A stretch of DNA of 64,000 nucleotides from Anthoceros angustus. Lineage: Eukaryota > Streptophyta > Anthocerotopsida > Anthocerotales > Anthocerotaceae. Below are positions 9,600-20,699 of this stretch, piece after piece. The stretch covers positions 1 through 64,000 of the forward strand of contig VJWM01000234.1 in assembly GCA_010909165.1 (NCBI GenBank), in the 5' to 3' direction. The notes below the pieces were generated by a model that was not told the DNA's origin, made no database searches, and worked only from the letters and a program-made list of their open reading frames with translations. The position numbers and the translations under genes are program-made. Position 1 is the first letter of the stretch; each line of letters opens with the position of its first letter.

Positions 9600-10895
9600 A
9601 TTGCCTTCTTGAATGGTTGCATTTTACTCCAAGGTCGTGACCATGGGGACATCCATGGCCTTCTCCAGTAGGAGCTCCACATTAGGCGGCGTCCCTTCTG
9701 AGGTGTTCGTGGGCTCGGAATCCTCCAACTGCCTGAATGATTTGGGCATTTTGAGTTGATTTCTTGCCCCAATTCTCTTTCCTTAATGACTTCCCCATAT
9801 CGGCCCGCCCTCCTTGAGGCCACCCCACGGTCATCAACGCATACATTTCTTGGTCCGACTCGTATTCTTCCAAGGCAACACCGGCGTCCATTGGTGTGCC
9901 TACACTCATTGCCAATTGTTCACCAATCGTGTACCTCCGAGGAGTGCCTTCCGTGTGTAACCTCCGGTTTGTTTTGTTTTGTCAGTTCCTCGATCTCCAC
10001 TTCCTTTGGGGTGAACTGCGGGTGAGCACCCGTGCTGCGGCCTCGGTGCCCTGTCTTGGCGCGAGTCACACACCTCCTTTTCCTTGGCCCCACCAATTCG
10101 ATACTGCACTCAAAGGCTTTGTGAGCCCACACGCGAGCATTTGATTCTGCCTTGGCGGTTGCGCTATTGGTGGCGCTCCTTGGCGAATGCCCAGCATTTC
10201 CTTGTGCCTGATCGCGAGGGGAGCTCCTTCCTTGTATTCTTTGGGGGTGCGTGGCATGCTGGTGTCCTTTGACGAGATTGTGTTCTTCCCAATACGCATT
10301 GGTCACAGCATCTCCTCTCATGACCCTTTCCGCCATTTCATAAGCCTGCTCCAACTCGTAGTCTGCGCCATGTAGCATGTGGAGAAAGTTGGCAATTACC
10401 CTTCTCTGCCTTCCTGGGAGAGCGGCTATATAGATTTGTGCGGCTTCCATGGTCTTTACTCGTGTGTCCTTCACCGGTTGTCTTAATCTCGGATATCTTG
10501 ATCGAGGGGCTCAAGCTTAATGGTGAATCTGGACAACTCCACGGATCTTCTCGAGGACACAGGAACATTTCCATGAACTTGTTGAACATTTCATCCACGA
10601 GAATGTGATGGCGGCCGCTTTCGTCTTGACGATGTTCCCTCTTCGTCTCCTTCAAAGCCCTTTTGGCTCTGTCGCCGCCAAGGATCGGGCATCTTGCAAA
10701 AATCTGCTCCTTGGAGTCGCGGTAACACGTAGAGCCTCTCCGGCCAACGTGCTCATTTTCCTCGGGGCCATCTCGGGGTGAACTCAGGTTGTATTTGAGC
10801 ACCATCTCATCAATCGCCCATCCGAATTTCTCTTGGTCGGAGCGACATGCTACCGTGTCGACCCGTGGCGTCATTCTTACTCGGTCTTGGCTCAT
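9600..10895 (-). CDS. Gypsy GAG-like region (frameshifted)
   Basis: GAG forms the virus-like particle. An ATG at 10895 opens a 185-codon frame, and a second frame runs from 10474 to 9920. The latter contains AAQIYIAALPGRQRRVIANF, then a helix-rich ELEQAYEMAERVMRGDA stretch typical of the capsid C-terminal part of gypsy GAG, then a basic, Ser/Arg-rich tail. A segment at 9915-9680 (EEYESDQEMYALMTVGWPQG) links to the protease. I cannot see a clean CCHC knuckle. Position and strand fit GAG; sequence recognition is moderate. Confidence 0.55.
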
Positions 10896-11930
10896 ACTCC
10901 ATCCCGACCTGCGCTTTCTTCAAATGCTATGGTGCGGATTGGGCTACGGTTCCTCAAGCGGCCGCCGCTGCGCAAAGGGTGTTGAATGGTGGGGCTGCGA
11001 GCTTCGACACGGAGTACTCTCGTTCGTCGCTGCGTAGAGCACCATTACCGTGTCAATCCGCCCCTGCGTGACACTATATATATGCGTGCGTCAAAGTTAG
11101 TGTCGGTCCCTTAGCTAGTCGGTCCGCTAGCCAAGCCAACTTGTCAATCACCTCCTCCCACAGCCGCATACGGTGGCGGGCTCTATCTACGCCAAGGCGG
11201 CTAACTCGGCAATGGAGCGACCGGCCAAATAGCAAAAATCCACAGTGTTCTCTTCACAGTCCACCATCTACTTAGCTGGATTGGCATCCGTGGGCCCCCT
11301 TTGGCTCGTCGGTGCACTGGGCGGTCCGGGCCTTTCGTTAGCGGTTGCAATGTCAAGCTCGGAGAGGAGGATTCGATGTGCAAAAACTCGTTGGCGTCCT
11401 TCTCGGGCACATTAAATCAAGCGTACAAGCGGCACAAGCTTATTTGGCGCTCTTGCAAGCACTCCATGACACCTTCTCATTCGAGCCTCACACCACGCCT
11501 ACAGGCGTATGGCTGTCCTATGTGCGAACAAACATGACAATCATTGTTCTCACGGATTGCGCCCTGACCTCCTTCCGCTCGCGTGATGTCATGGTGACTT
11601 GCTTGAGAGGCGCGGTGCCGTCCGTAATCCCGGCGGGGATCGTGATCTTGCCGTGATTACGGCTCAGCGCTTCATGCTTGGCTGTTGTCACGCTCCGTTC
11701 CGCGGAGATGGGTTTATGTGTTCCCATCATCCATGCCCATGCATATGAGCATATGTCATCAATGCCTATGAACATCTGCTCATGACCAGACACACACCCG
11801 TCCGCATCCACAATCATCACATCTGTCAACATCCTATGTGCCATGACACTCCTGCCGTGGCGCCCCGCCTGGGAGGAAATCGCGAGGGAAATTAAGCCGG
11901 CTAGAAGGTCAAGCCAGGCTAACGTGTACT
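10896..11930 (-). other. Region upstream of the DNMT-element gag, possible leader or LTR
   Basis: This stretch lies 5' of the GAG start on the minus strand. It holds a TATA-like site at 11086-11073 and some coding-like minus-strand segments (for example 11410-11201) that I do not recognise. It could contain the 5' LTR, but no second copy was seen. The junction with the plus-strand ORF3 unit B1 falls at about 11930. Confidence 0.3.
11073..11086 (-). promoter_or_regulatory. TATA-like site upstream of DNMT-element gag
   Basis: GCATATATATAGTG on the minus strand lies about 180 bp upstream of the GAG ATG at 10895. It is a plausible core promoter for the element, but no LTR context confirms it. 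Confidence 0.3.
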
Positions 11931-14900
11931 TGTGCCTCGGGTTGGGTATTGCTGGTGACAAGGAAGGGTGTTTGGGAGTAAAGCTTTGGAGCCACTGGCC
12001 GAGGTGGAGAGTAATTCTCCTCGTTAGAAGCGTTGGAAGTGAGAAAGGTGCCATGCCACTCTGGGAAGAGCAAGGGAAGGAGCCACCAGGTTCCTCCTCG
12101 AGAGGAGGAAAGGGCCGAAGAAAGCAGCGGCGCCGCCCGAGGCGAGCTTATAATGCCCCAATTCACTTGTTTTGCGGGGCAGCAACCCCGATTTGGTTGA
12201 TTTTGACAATGGGCGGAGGAGGATAACATCCAATTGGGATGGGTGTATGGCCGCCAATGGGCCTACACCAATTTGGAATTGATTGAGGAGTGCTTCATCA
12301 ATCTCCATCAATCGAGGCAGCCCTTGCCCACGTTAGGAAGGAATGCTCGAGCGGATCCTCGCTGCTGGACCGTAAGGAGCATTGACAGTGTATGGGAGGC
12401 GGAGGAGGAGCTCGGGGTGCTCTCCTCGAGGTCGAATGGAGGAAGAGGGACCCTCTCGAAATTCCAGAGCTCGACATGATGGACGGAGGTGAAGGCCCAT
12501 GCCAAGAATGGGTGGAAAACAGAGCATCAAGGAGCTGAAGTGGAGGCTCTTTGCGAAGATTGTCTTGGGGTTGGTGAATTACCAAGGACTTCTTATTTGC
12601 ACCAACTTCCTCCAATTTTGTGGAAGATTTCCATGGGAGCCAAGCATTGGGGAACCATCATGTATGAAGCATACATCCACCACAAGGAGAAGCTCCTCAA
12701 GCCGAATTCGGTGGATGAGGAAGGGCCAAGGCCTTGCTACCTTAGCACCTATTTGGTGCATTTGTGGGAAACGGAGGGACTTCTCACAAGCAAGGAGTTG
12801 GAAGATGCTTGGCATCCTTGAGATAATCCATCTCCAAGCTTGAAGGCCTTTTGCCTTTTGCATTGAGGAAGATGTGGGAGGTCGGACCTCCACAAGCATG
12901 CTAGGAGCAAGGGAGGATGTAGAGGCAACAAGGTTGGGAGTGGGAATCTTTTCCCCCCAGAGCAAGGAGAGGAGGCAGGAAGGCCGAGGAAGGCCGAATG
13001 GTAGTCTGAGAGGAGGACTACCAGGGAGGGTGACAGCCCAAGGGTGGGGAGTCCCACCATCTCATTTGTGCCTAGAGGAGGCACCGGTGGGGAGGCGGCC
13101 TACCGGGGGGTGGGACTAGTGGTAGTCGACCTACCACGGTAGGTAGGCGGACTACCGCATGGGAGCCTACCCGCGGTGACGCACCCGGTAGGCAGCGCCT
13201 CTGCGGTAGGGAAGGGAAGGAGAAGCGGCGTGAGCAGGCGCCAGCCACTACCGCTTGGAGGAAGGAGGATGGAGGCGGCGTGAGGGGACCAGCGCCGCGC
13301 GTGATGGCCCGTCAGAGAGCTGGAATTTCCAGCAAAGGGCGAGGGGTGGGCCCTAGGAGACTTCTGAGTGCTTGTGAGCACTCGGCCATGTGGATTTGAA
13401 GGGGCTAGGGAGCTAGCGCCTCCTTGTGGGCATGTGGGAGAAGTCAAGGCCCAAGACATGGCGGAGGCGGGGACTAAATGGCAATTGGAGGCCATGGAGT
13501 CCGAGAAGGCAGCCAAGTTGGAGAAGGGCAGAAGCTCAGTGACCTTGTGGATCAGCGGAGAAGGTCCTGGAGGAAGGTTGTCACAAGCGGAGAGAGCCAT
13601 TCGGGCAACAACCCAAGGACTCTTGGAGGCGGGCGGAGCATTTTGCCCAATTAGAGCAAAGAAGGGCAAAGCGGAGGCTCTAGGAAGGAGAAGGTGGCGG
13701 TCCAACAAATGGGCCACAGGCGGTGATGGCTACCATCAAAATCCGGGACATGGAAGAATTGCGGAGACCGGTACTGGAGGAGAAGCGCTGGGAAACTCAA
13801 GACCTGTCAAGAGTTGGGCGGGTGCTTGGCGGGGAGAGGAGACTTGCCAAGCAATGGCTGGAACAAAGGAGGTTCCGAGGAGGAGCACCACAAGAAGGTG
13901 GTGCACAGATCTTGGTAGTGAGGCGAATTTTGGGCGATTATGCCCTTGAGATGGCCACCAATTGAAAGAGCAAGGAGGAGAATGTGACCTCCATGTCAAG
14001 GTGGGAGAATTGACCACATGGGACGCCTACAAGGGGTAGTGAGGATGGAGAGTGGCCCACGAGATTGATGATCTCCAAATGCAATATCATAGCTTGGGGC
14101 TCACCTCCACAATAGATTTTGAAGGCCAACAATGAGGTGCTACGGCTTGGCCAAGAGGAGGACATTGGGTCCTCATGATGATGACAGAAGGAGCTGCCAG
14201 TGCGGGAGGCCTCGAGGCCAGGCTCAGTGACATGGACTCAGGGAATGAGGGGAGGAGGTGGAGAGGCGCGTGGAAGGGATGGGGCGGAGCAAGGAGGGAG
14301 CCCGCCCTCACGGTCACCCTACCACGGTGGGTGACCTACCAGTGGTCTGCGGACTGTGGTGCAACCACCCTGTGGTGATGCGGACTACGGGTGCAGCAAC
14401 TGCGGGCTTCTGGGGAGCCAGCGGGGAGGAGGAAGGGCCGGGGTAGTGCACCCCAGGGAGGAGGAGGTGGGAGACAACCCCAGGAGAGACTAAGGCGGGG
14501 TCCGACCCGTCGAGGAAGGAGGTGAGAAGTTCCCTCACCCGGATAAGGAAGAGCAGGGCCGGAGGAGAGGATGCAAAAGGGCCGGAGAGTTAGACATCGT
14601 GCGATGGGGAAAGAATCTTTGAAATGCTCTATGGTAGGTATGGACAAATCAAGCAGAGGAAGAGCAGAGATCTTCACCCAAGAGACATCGATGAGAAGAA
14701 GAGGAGGTGGAGACAATCCCACGGAGAGACCAGGGCGGGGTCCGACCCGTCGAGGAAGAGGAGGAGGGAGAATTCCCTCACCCAGGATAAGGAAGAGCAG
14801 GGCCGGAGAAGAGTCGGATGCAAAAGGGCCGAAGAAGTTAGACATCGGTGATTGGGGAAAAATCTTTGAAATGCTCCAAGCAAGGTATGGACAAATCAAG

Positions 14901-15186
14901 CAGGAGGATAGAGCAAGGATCTCCACCCGAGACATCAGATGAAGAAGAAGGAAGAAGGAGAAGGACTACCATGGTAGGTGGTCGACCTACCGATAGTCTG
15001 CCGGACTACAGTGATCTTGATAGGTGACCGTGGCGGAGGGCTGAAAAGCGCTGGCGGAGGCGCGATTCTGGGACCCGAGGTCAGGCGCCCGCGGAGATGG
15101 GAAGGCAGATTGTACTTGCCACACATTGGGAAGATGACAAGATGGGAAGGGCAAGAGCAAAGGAGGCGAGGAGCCAATCCACAACA
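11930..15186 (+). pseudogene. ORF3 unit B1 of family A (frameshifted)
   Basis: The repeated family A third ORF. A leader with TAATTCTCCT is followed by ATG at 12052 (MPLWEEQGKEPP, then a basic, Ser/Arg-rich N terminus). GWVYGRQWAYTNLELIEE-type sequence follows at about 12240-12320, then a conserved domain to about 12820 (YLSTYLVHLWETEGLLTSKE). A long helical, coiled-coil-like segment occupies 13400-13960, rich in Glu, Lys and Arg. A DLHVKVGEL block lies near 13990, an acidic stretch near 14230, and a basic C terminus with RRGRGGG near 14750. I do not recognise the protein family. Sites of the form CTACCRYGGTAG lie in the weakly coding parts. It precedes an LTR directly, as expected for an ORF in the env position. 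Confidence 0.55.
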
Positions 15187-17060
15187 CGTCACTATCGGTG
15201 AGATGAAGACTAGAATGGTCAAAGACCATAAATGATGAGAGGAATAATAGAAAGGATAGGTGGTGGTGACATCCTTTAAGGGATCTTAGGTGAAGTTACT
15301 AGAATAGAATTTACCAAGGATCGGACAATAGACTTAGTGCGGTCATTAAATCTTGGCGGTAGGAAATAATAGAAATATTGGAAAAGGTGACTGCGGTAGG
15401 GTCACCTAAGGGAGGTTGTATGTGGAAGGCCTCCTATAAGAGGAGGAGGATTTCACAAAGTAAAGTATCATGTCTTGCGCTTCCATACTCATGAGTCCTT
15501 TGCCATTCAAAGGAATTTCGTGCGGTGTGAGCCAGCGTCAGTAGAGAGGAAGTCGCGGTGGTGAGTGCTTGGTGGAGGACTTGCTCACTGCAAGTGCCTA
15601 AACGAGTTGCTCCCCTTGTGAATGGTTCTTTGTGAAATTGCTTTGCTTTGGGTGTGTGGCAATGCCGAGAACTCTCGGCTTGAGGGTAGACTACGGGAAA
15701 GACTCCTGAGGTTCTCATTGTGGTGTCAAACTCATAGCAAGCCCAAGGAAGAACTTCTTGGTGGAGGCCGACCCAGGCGGTTGTGCCGTGGGCGAGTCGA
15801 AAGCCCAGCGAGGTTAGAATAGGAGGAAGAGGATGAGAAGATGAGTAGAGGATTAGAGGTGTAGGTGTTAGTGGAAGGCCACAGTGAGCCTAAGGGACGA
15901 ATCCCAAATCTGCAAGTAAAGGCGCTCCACAGGTGGAGAAGAGTGGTCTTAGAAGTAGGGACGAAATCGCGGTGTGGATCGGGGGTCACAGGCCGTGATA
16001 GGCTCCCTGTTGCTAAGGCGGGACTGCAATTGTGTTTGTCGTTGTAGGTCGAGGATTGGTGATTTTGAGGAGCGATGCAAGTGGTGCATTGTAAGAGGAG
16101 AGTAGAGGCGCCTTGCTTGTTTAGAAGGTGAGAAGTTGTGTCTCTGCGGTGGCGATCGGTTATCACAAGACCTCGAACTTTCACACAAGTCTCATGGGGC
16201 GAAACCCAGCGTCTGACAGTGGGATAAGTGTGGCCTTAGAGTGGGAGGATCTCGGGGCGGGTTTTCCCTATTCCGCGCTTCCATACTGAGTCCTTTGCTG
16301 TTAGGAATTTCGTCATTTGTGAGCCATGACGTGGTAAGAGAGGAATTGCGGTGGTGAAGTGCTTGGTGGGACTTGCTCACTGCAGAGTGCCTAAACGAGT
16401 TGCTCCCCTGTGAATGGTTCTTTGTGAAATTGCTTTGCTTTGGGTGTGTGGCAATGCCGAGAACTCTCGAGGTAGACTACGGGAAAGACTCCACGGAGGT
16501 TCTCATTGTCACAGTGTCAAACTCATAGCAACCGCCCAAGGAAGAACTTCTGGTGGAGGCCGACCCAGGCGGTTGTGCCGTAAATCGAGCCGGTAAGCCC
16601 GAGCGAGGTTAGAATAGGAGGAAGAGGATGAGAAGATGAGTAGAGGATTAGAGGTGTAGGTGTTAGTGGAAGGCCACGGGCGAGCCTAAGGGGCCAGATC
16701 CCAAATCTGCAAGTAAAGGCGCTCCACAGGTGGAGAAGAGTGGTCTTAGAAGTAGGGACGAATGCGGTGTGGATCGGGGGTCCAGGCGCCCTGATAGGCT
16801 CCTAAGGCGGGACCTGCAATTGTGTTGTGTCGTTGTAGGTCGAGGATTGGTGATTTTGAGCAAGTGGTGCATTCTGTAAGAGGAGAGTAGAGGCGCCTTG
16901 CTTGTTTAGAAGGTGAAGTTGTGTCTGCGGGTGCGATCGGTTATCACAAGACCTCGAACTTTCACACAAGTCTCATGGGGAAACCCAAGCGTCTGGCGCG
17001 ATTGGGATAAGTGTGGCGCTGAGTGGGAGGATCTCGGGAGCCCGGGTTTTCCCTACCACA
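15187..17060 (+). repeat. Family A LTR with internal partial duplication
   Basis: This LTR starts near the TGTCACC-equivalent block at 15187 and ends CCCTACCACA at 17060. The first copy runs to about 16283; a second partial copy then restarts inside R (GCGCTTCCATACTGAGTCC) and runs to the end. Full copies elsewhere are about 1.06 kb, so this one carries an extra stretch of about 0.8 kb. It acts as 3' LTR for ORF3 unit B1 and 5' LTR for the gag-pol copy downstream. The TATA box is at 15434. Confidence 0.85.
15427..15448 (+). promoter_or_regulatory. LTR core promoter with palindromic TATA context
   Basis: GGCCTCCTATAAGAGGAGG surrounds the TATA box. The same sequence recurs at about 26571, 34709, 39616 and 56067 (plus) and about 43010 and 62300 (minus), making it the best conserved segment of this LTR. 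Confidence 0.7.
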
Positions 17061-17080
17061 TTTTTGGCCGTTCGGGATTT
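17061..17080 (+). other. Degenerate tRNA-Asp primer binding site
   Basis: TTTTTGGCCGTTCGGGA directly follows the LTR. Compared with the intact site at 61453-61469 (TGGCGCCGTTGCCGGGG) it has lost several G/C bases. Confidence 0.65.
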
Positions 17081-17807
17081 GTTGTTGAAAGTTTGAAGCT
17101 TTGTGGTTTCCATCGCTAGGGGTAGCAGAAGGGAGAGTCGACCATGTGGGTGAGAAGGAATTTCACGCCTAAGTTGTCATAGGGGTGAATGGTTGAGACA
17201 CTAAAGGGTGTGATTTGCTTCCTCTTAACACCGTGGGTTGGAGGACATGAGGATGGTTGCATGTCGTAGGGGTCGATCTCGAGATACACGCGAAGGTCAC
17301 CACACCACCGCAAGAGATTTACGAGCCTTGAAGAATCGCTAAGGAAGAGACCGCTACCGCCGCCACTCGAGGCAGCGGAGGAAGTAGAGACGACGCGAGG
17401 AAGTCGCCTGACCAAGGCGGAGGTGCGGAGCACGAGGGAGAAGGAGGAAGAAGAGGCGAGATCACCGGCCGAGAGGAAGGAGGTCGAGAAGAGAAAGGTG
17501 TCCAAATTAGGAAGGGCCCTCCGAGCACGAGTTGCTCCGTCGCGAACGCCCGCGACGCTTTGCTTCTCAAGCGGTGGCACCACCTCATCTTCCAGTGAAA
17601 AGGCGGTGGCGTCGTGAGCGGGAATTTCGTGCTGGTCGGAGGATTTGGCGGAACGACTCGATCGAATCATCGATTGATCTTTGGGACGACTAGAGGGGAG
17701 GTCGCTACTCCCTTGCTGGTAGAAGATTTTCGTGCTCAAGGATCCCGATTTGTTTCCTGTTACCCGGCGAGAGGAGTGTTGGTCCAGCGTGGACACTCCG
17801 AAGCAAC
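17081..17807 (+). other. Family A leader (5' untranslated region)
   Basis: GC-rich sequence between primer site and gag. An inverted copy is found at 60742-61452. A 226-codon minus-strand open frame here is a by-product of composition and shows no known motif. Confidence 0.55.
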
Positions 17808-19610
17808 ATGAGTGGAGTTGGTGGAGGAGGAGGACCGCCCCAACTTCATAGTCGCCAGCAATACGTCAAATTCGGCGAGAAGAAGAAGGGAGATGATGCG
17901 GAGGCGTTCGTGGGAACTTTTGAGCACGTCTCCCACGCTAATTTGGAGGATGGAGTCGCCGATCGATCGCGATCTTCCGGATCCGAGAGGGCATGCCCAC
18001 TGGTATGGTCGCACCTACAATGCGGTGGCGCCAACGGATTGGGAAGCTCTCAAAGCAGCCTTCTTGAATCGGTTCCGAGGGCTCACACACCACACTTTGG
18101 CAAAGTTGAGAACCCTCCAAGGAAGAAACGAGTCGTTGTTCGATTATGTGGAGAGGTTTTATGGATATCCGGATCGAGTTCAAATGTGCACCCGAGAGGC
18201 CGGAGATCCACCCACTGGTACTCACAAGAGCAAGCGTTGGATTGGTTTGTGAGTGGCTTGTCTCGAAAAATGGAGGTACACTGCAGGCGTGGAACGAAGA
18301 CGTTAGCAGGAGCCCTCCGCTTAGCTGAGGAATGGGAGTCCGCCGAGTTGGGGAGGAGGAGAAAGAAGAGGCGAAGTCATAAGAAGAGGAAAGGATCGAG
18401 GAGATCTAGCTCCTCGTCTTCCTCTGCCTCCTCCAGCTCGTCGCCCTCATCCTCATCAGAAAGTGAGGACAGCGGAACTCAGGAAAGCTCCACATCGGAT
18501 GAGGAATCGTGAGAGAAGAGCTGCGCCTCGTCGACAAGGAGGAAGGCAGTGCGAACGGAATCGAAGGGGCCGTCTCCGCGGCGGAGGCGGGAGGTGAGCG
18601 GGAGGCGAGGAGGAGGTGCGGAGCAGAGAGGAAGGAGGTCGTGGAGGAAGTGTTGGTGTCGAGCGAAGGAGACATCCTCTCAGCGACCCACTTTGCGGCC
18701 GTCGCGGAGTTTCCACGCGACCTTGCAGCGGCGATTCACATCCACTCCCGGCCCGGCGGCGGACGTCGTGAGCGTGGAATTTGGGCTGGTCGGAGGACTT
18801 GGCGAACGCCTCGATCGCATCGCCGTTGATCTTTTGGGACGGACCCAGGGAGGTCGCTACTCCTGGCGTTCGATTTCGACCCAAAGATCCCGAGCTTCTG
18901 TACCCGGAAGAAGAAGGGGGTAGCGGACGATCGAAGCGAGCAACATGGAGAGGTGGAGGAGGAGCCACAGCTCCACGCCGCATCAAATTCGGCGAGAAGA
19001 AGAAGGGAGATGACGCGAGGCGTTGTGAGAACTTTGAGCACGTCTCCACGCTAATTTGGAGGATGGAGTCGCCGATCACGCATCTTTGGGGCCGAGAGGG
19101 CACGCGATGGTATGGGCGCACCTACAATGCGGTGGCGCCAACGGATTGGGAAGCCCTCAAAGCAGCCTTCTTGAATCGGTTCCGAGGTCTCAGTTATGCA
19201 CACCATACTTTGGCAAAGCTGAGGACCCTTCGAAGGAAGAAGCGAGAATCTTGTTGATTATGTGGAAAGGTTTACGGGTATCTGGATCGAGTTCAAATGT
19301 GCAGAGGCCGGGATCCACCCACCTCTGGTACTCACAAGAGCAAGCTGGATTGGTTTGAGTGGCTTGTCTCGAAAAATGGAGGTACCTGCAGCAGCGGGGC
19401 GAAGGGGAGCCCTCCGATTGGCTGAGGAATGGGAATCTGCCGAGTTGGGGAGAAGGAGGAAGAAGAGGCGAAGTCATAAGAAGAGAAAATCGAGGAGATC
19501 TGCTCGTCTTCCTCTGCCTCCTCCAGCTCGTCGCCCTCATCCTCATCAGAAAGTGAGGACAGCGGAACTCAAGAAAGCTCCACATCGGATGAAGAATCAG
19601 AGAAGGCCTA
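17336..19610 (+). repeat. Tandem duplication of leader plus gag (about 1.15 kb each)
   Basis: The segment 17336-18505 is repeated with divergence at about 18502-19605. Both start at a GAATCG block, pass through GGAAGGAGGTCG, then GGTCGGAGGA, then the gag motifs, and end with GACAGCGGAACTCA and CTCCACATCGGATGA. The second copy lacks some bases and continues into the knuckle region. Confidence 0.8.
17808..18512 (+). CDS. Family A GAG, first copy (frameshifted)
   Basis: GAG capsid. One frame opens MSGVGGGGGPPQ at 17808. The adjacent frame carries the retrotransposon gag signature: HWYGRTYNAVAPTDWEALKA, then AFLNRFRG and ESLFDYVERF (about 18000-18160). The first frame resumes with LDWFVSGLSRKME and ALRLAEEWESAEL, then a Lys/Arg-rich patch and a Ser/acidic tail ending at 18512. 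Order and motifs match the common plant gypsy gag domain. The frame changes twice. The whole unit is repeated in tandem just downstream. Confidence 0.8.
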   Translation: MSGVGGGGGPPQLHSRQQYVKFGEKKKGDDAEAFVGTFEHVSHANLEDGVADRSRSSGSERACPLVWSHLQCGGANGLGSSQSSLLESVPRAHTPHFGKVENPPRKKRVVVRLCGEVLWISGSSSNVHPRGRRSTHWYSQEQALDWFVSGLSRKMEVHCRRGTKTLAGALRLAEEWESAELGRRRKKRRSHKKRKGSRRSSSSSSSASSSSSPSSSSESEDSGTQESSTSDEES

Positions 19611-20270
19611 CGAACGAATGAAGAAGGACCTGGAGAAGGTCAAAAGACGACAGGAAGAGGCGGAACGCGCACTGGAGAAGGAGAGGAAAGGGAAGACGGT
19701 CCGTCGGATGGAGAAGGGAGAAACGTCTGCAGCAGGAGGAGGGATTGCTGGACAAGTGGAGGCTTTGACCAAGAGGTTGACCGAGTTGGAGGTCAAGGCG
19801 TGAAGAATCAAGCTCCACGAAGATCTCCTTCACCAGCGAGGCAGTTGGTGTATTGCTCAATCTGTCATCAAACGGGACACACCAACCGAGAATGTATTCG
19901 CGCACCACGACATGCTGTAAATCATGTGGAAACCGTCATGCCAGGGGATTATTGGTATGTGGACGAAGCCTACCAGGTGCAAGCGGTCACTGGAAGTCGG
20001 CCACCTCAATCAATGAGGGCGACTTACCAACCGACTACACCAGTTCCCTCAAGGTATGGATCACGACCGACATCGCCAGGACAATGGAGACCGGATTCAT
20101 CACAAAGGCCGATGGCGATTCCACAGGGATGTTGTTATAATTGCGGAGCACCAGGTCACTACTCAAACGAATGCCCAGAACCTCGGAAGCAAGTGGGTTA
20201 TGTGCCCTTTTGCCAGGTATGCAAGGAATTGGGACATAAGATGGGGATCCCAGTGTTGGAGTGAGTGGCG
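18950..20270 (+). CDS. Family A GAG, second copy with CCHC zinc knuckles
   Basis: The duplicated gag (18950-19600) keeps RTYNAVAPTDWEALKAAFLN and the Lys/Arg patch. It continues with a coiled coil (about 19618-19800) and then a nucleocapsid-like region. That region, in frame from 19800, has two clean CX2CX4HX4C knuckles, CSICHQTGHTNREC (19854-19895) and CYNCGAPGHYSNEC (20133-20174), and a third partial CQVCKELGH at 20211. Knuckles bind the element RNA during packaging. Only this copy is joined to knuckles, so it is the one continuing the original GAG. Confidence 0.85.
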
Positions 20271-20699
20271 TGACACGGTCAAGTTCCAGCTTGCAGTGGA
20301 GAGACACAGCCCAACCCCAAAACCGCGATTCAGAACGGCCGCGTCTTGAAGGTGGAAGCGGGTCGATTTCCTCGGCGACTCGGTGTGACATCGGAATTGT
20401 GGAAGAGGTATGAAGGAGAGATGAGCGGATGAAGGATTGATGGTGGCCAAGGTGACCACGGATCGCGAGGAGAAGGCGAGGCGGAAAAGGCGTGAGCACG
20501 AGGAAAGGAAGCGGAGGAAGGTGAGGATGACTCACCTTGGCCTCTCGAGGCAGGCGTCCGGCCGCGAGGCGGAAGGCGGCCCACCCTACCGGGGCGGGTG
20601 GGCGGACTACCACGGTGATCGGCACTCGGTGGTGGCGGGCTACCTCGGTGCGAAAGAGAAGAGCCAAGGAAGGAGGAGCGAGCGTTCCTCGATATCGCC

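Larger units (their letters stand above)
3740..10895 (-). mobile_element. DNMT- and PHD-bearing Ty3/gypsy retrotransposon
   Basis: One minus-strand element reads GAG, protease, cytosine-5 methyltransferase, reverse transcriptase, RNase H, integrase, PHD finger, and an unassigned 3' coding-like region. The order protease-RT-RNase H-integrase defines Ty3/gypsy. LTRs were not found: no matching pair of direct repeats is visible to me between 1-3740 and 10900-11930, so the ends are unset. All domains are present and most catalytic residues survive, but frames shift repeatedly. Retrotransposons with captured DNMTs are known from charophytes and dinoflagellates (published 2018, from memory). The PHD finger in the same element is not something I recall being described. 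Confidence 0.8.

Noticed and set aside
11518-12054. 178-codon minus-strand open frame as an extra gene of the DNMT element
   Set aside because: Its 5' part is antisense to the plus-strand ORF3 leader, and the rest shows no conserved motif.
12900-15010. CTACCACGGTAG-type repeats as a CRISPR-like array
   Set aside because: Spacing is irregular, units are short palindromes within a eukaryotic transposon ORF, and no spacers of uniform length exist.
17116-17796. 226-codon open frame on the minus strand
   Set aside because: It is antisense to the family A leader, has no domain, and is Ser/Pro/Arg-rich as expected from GC-rich text; the inverted leader copy gives a similar artefact.
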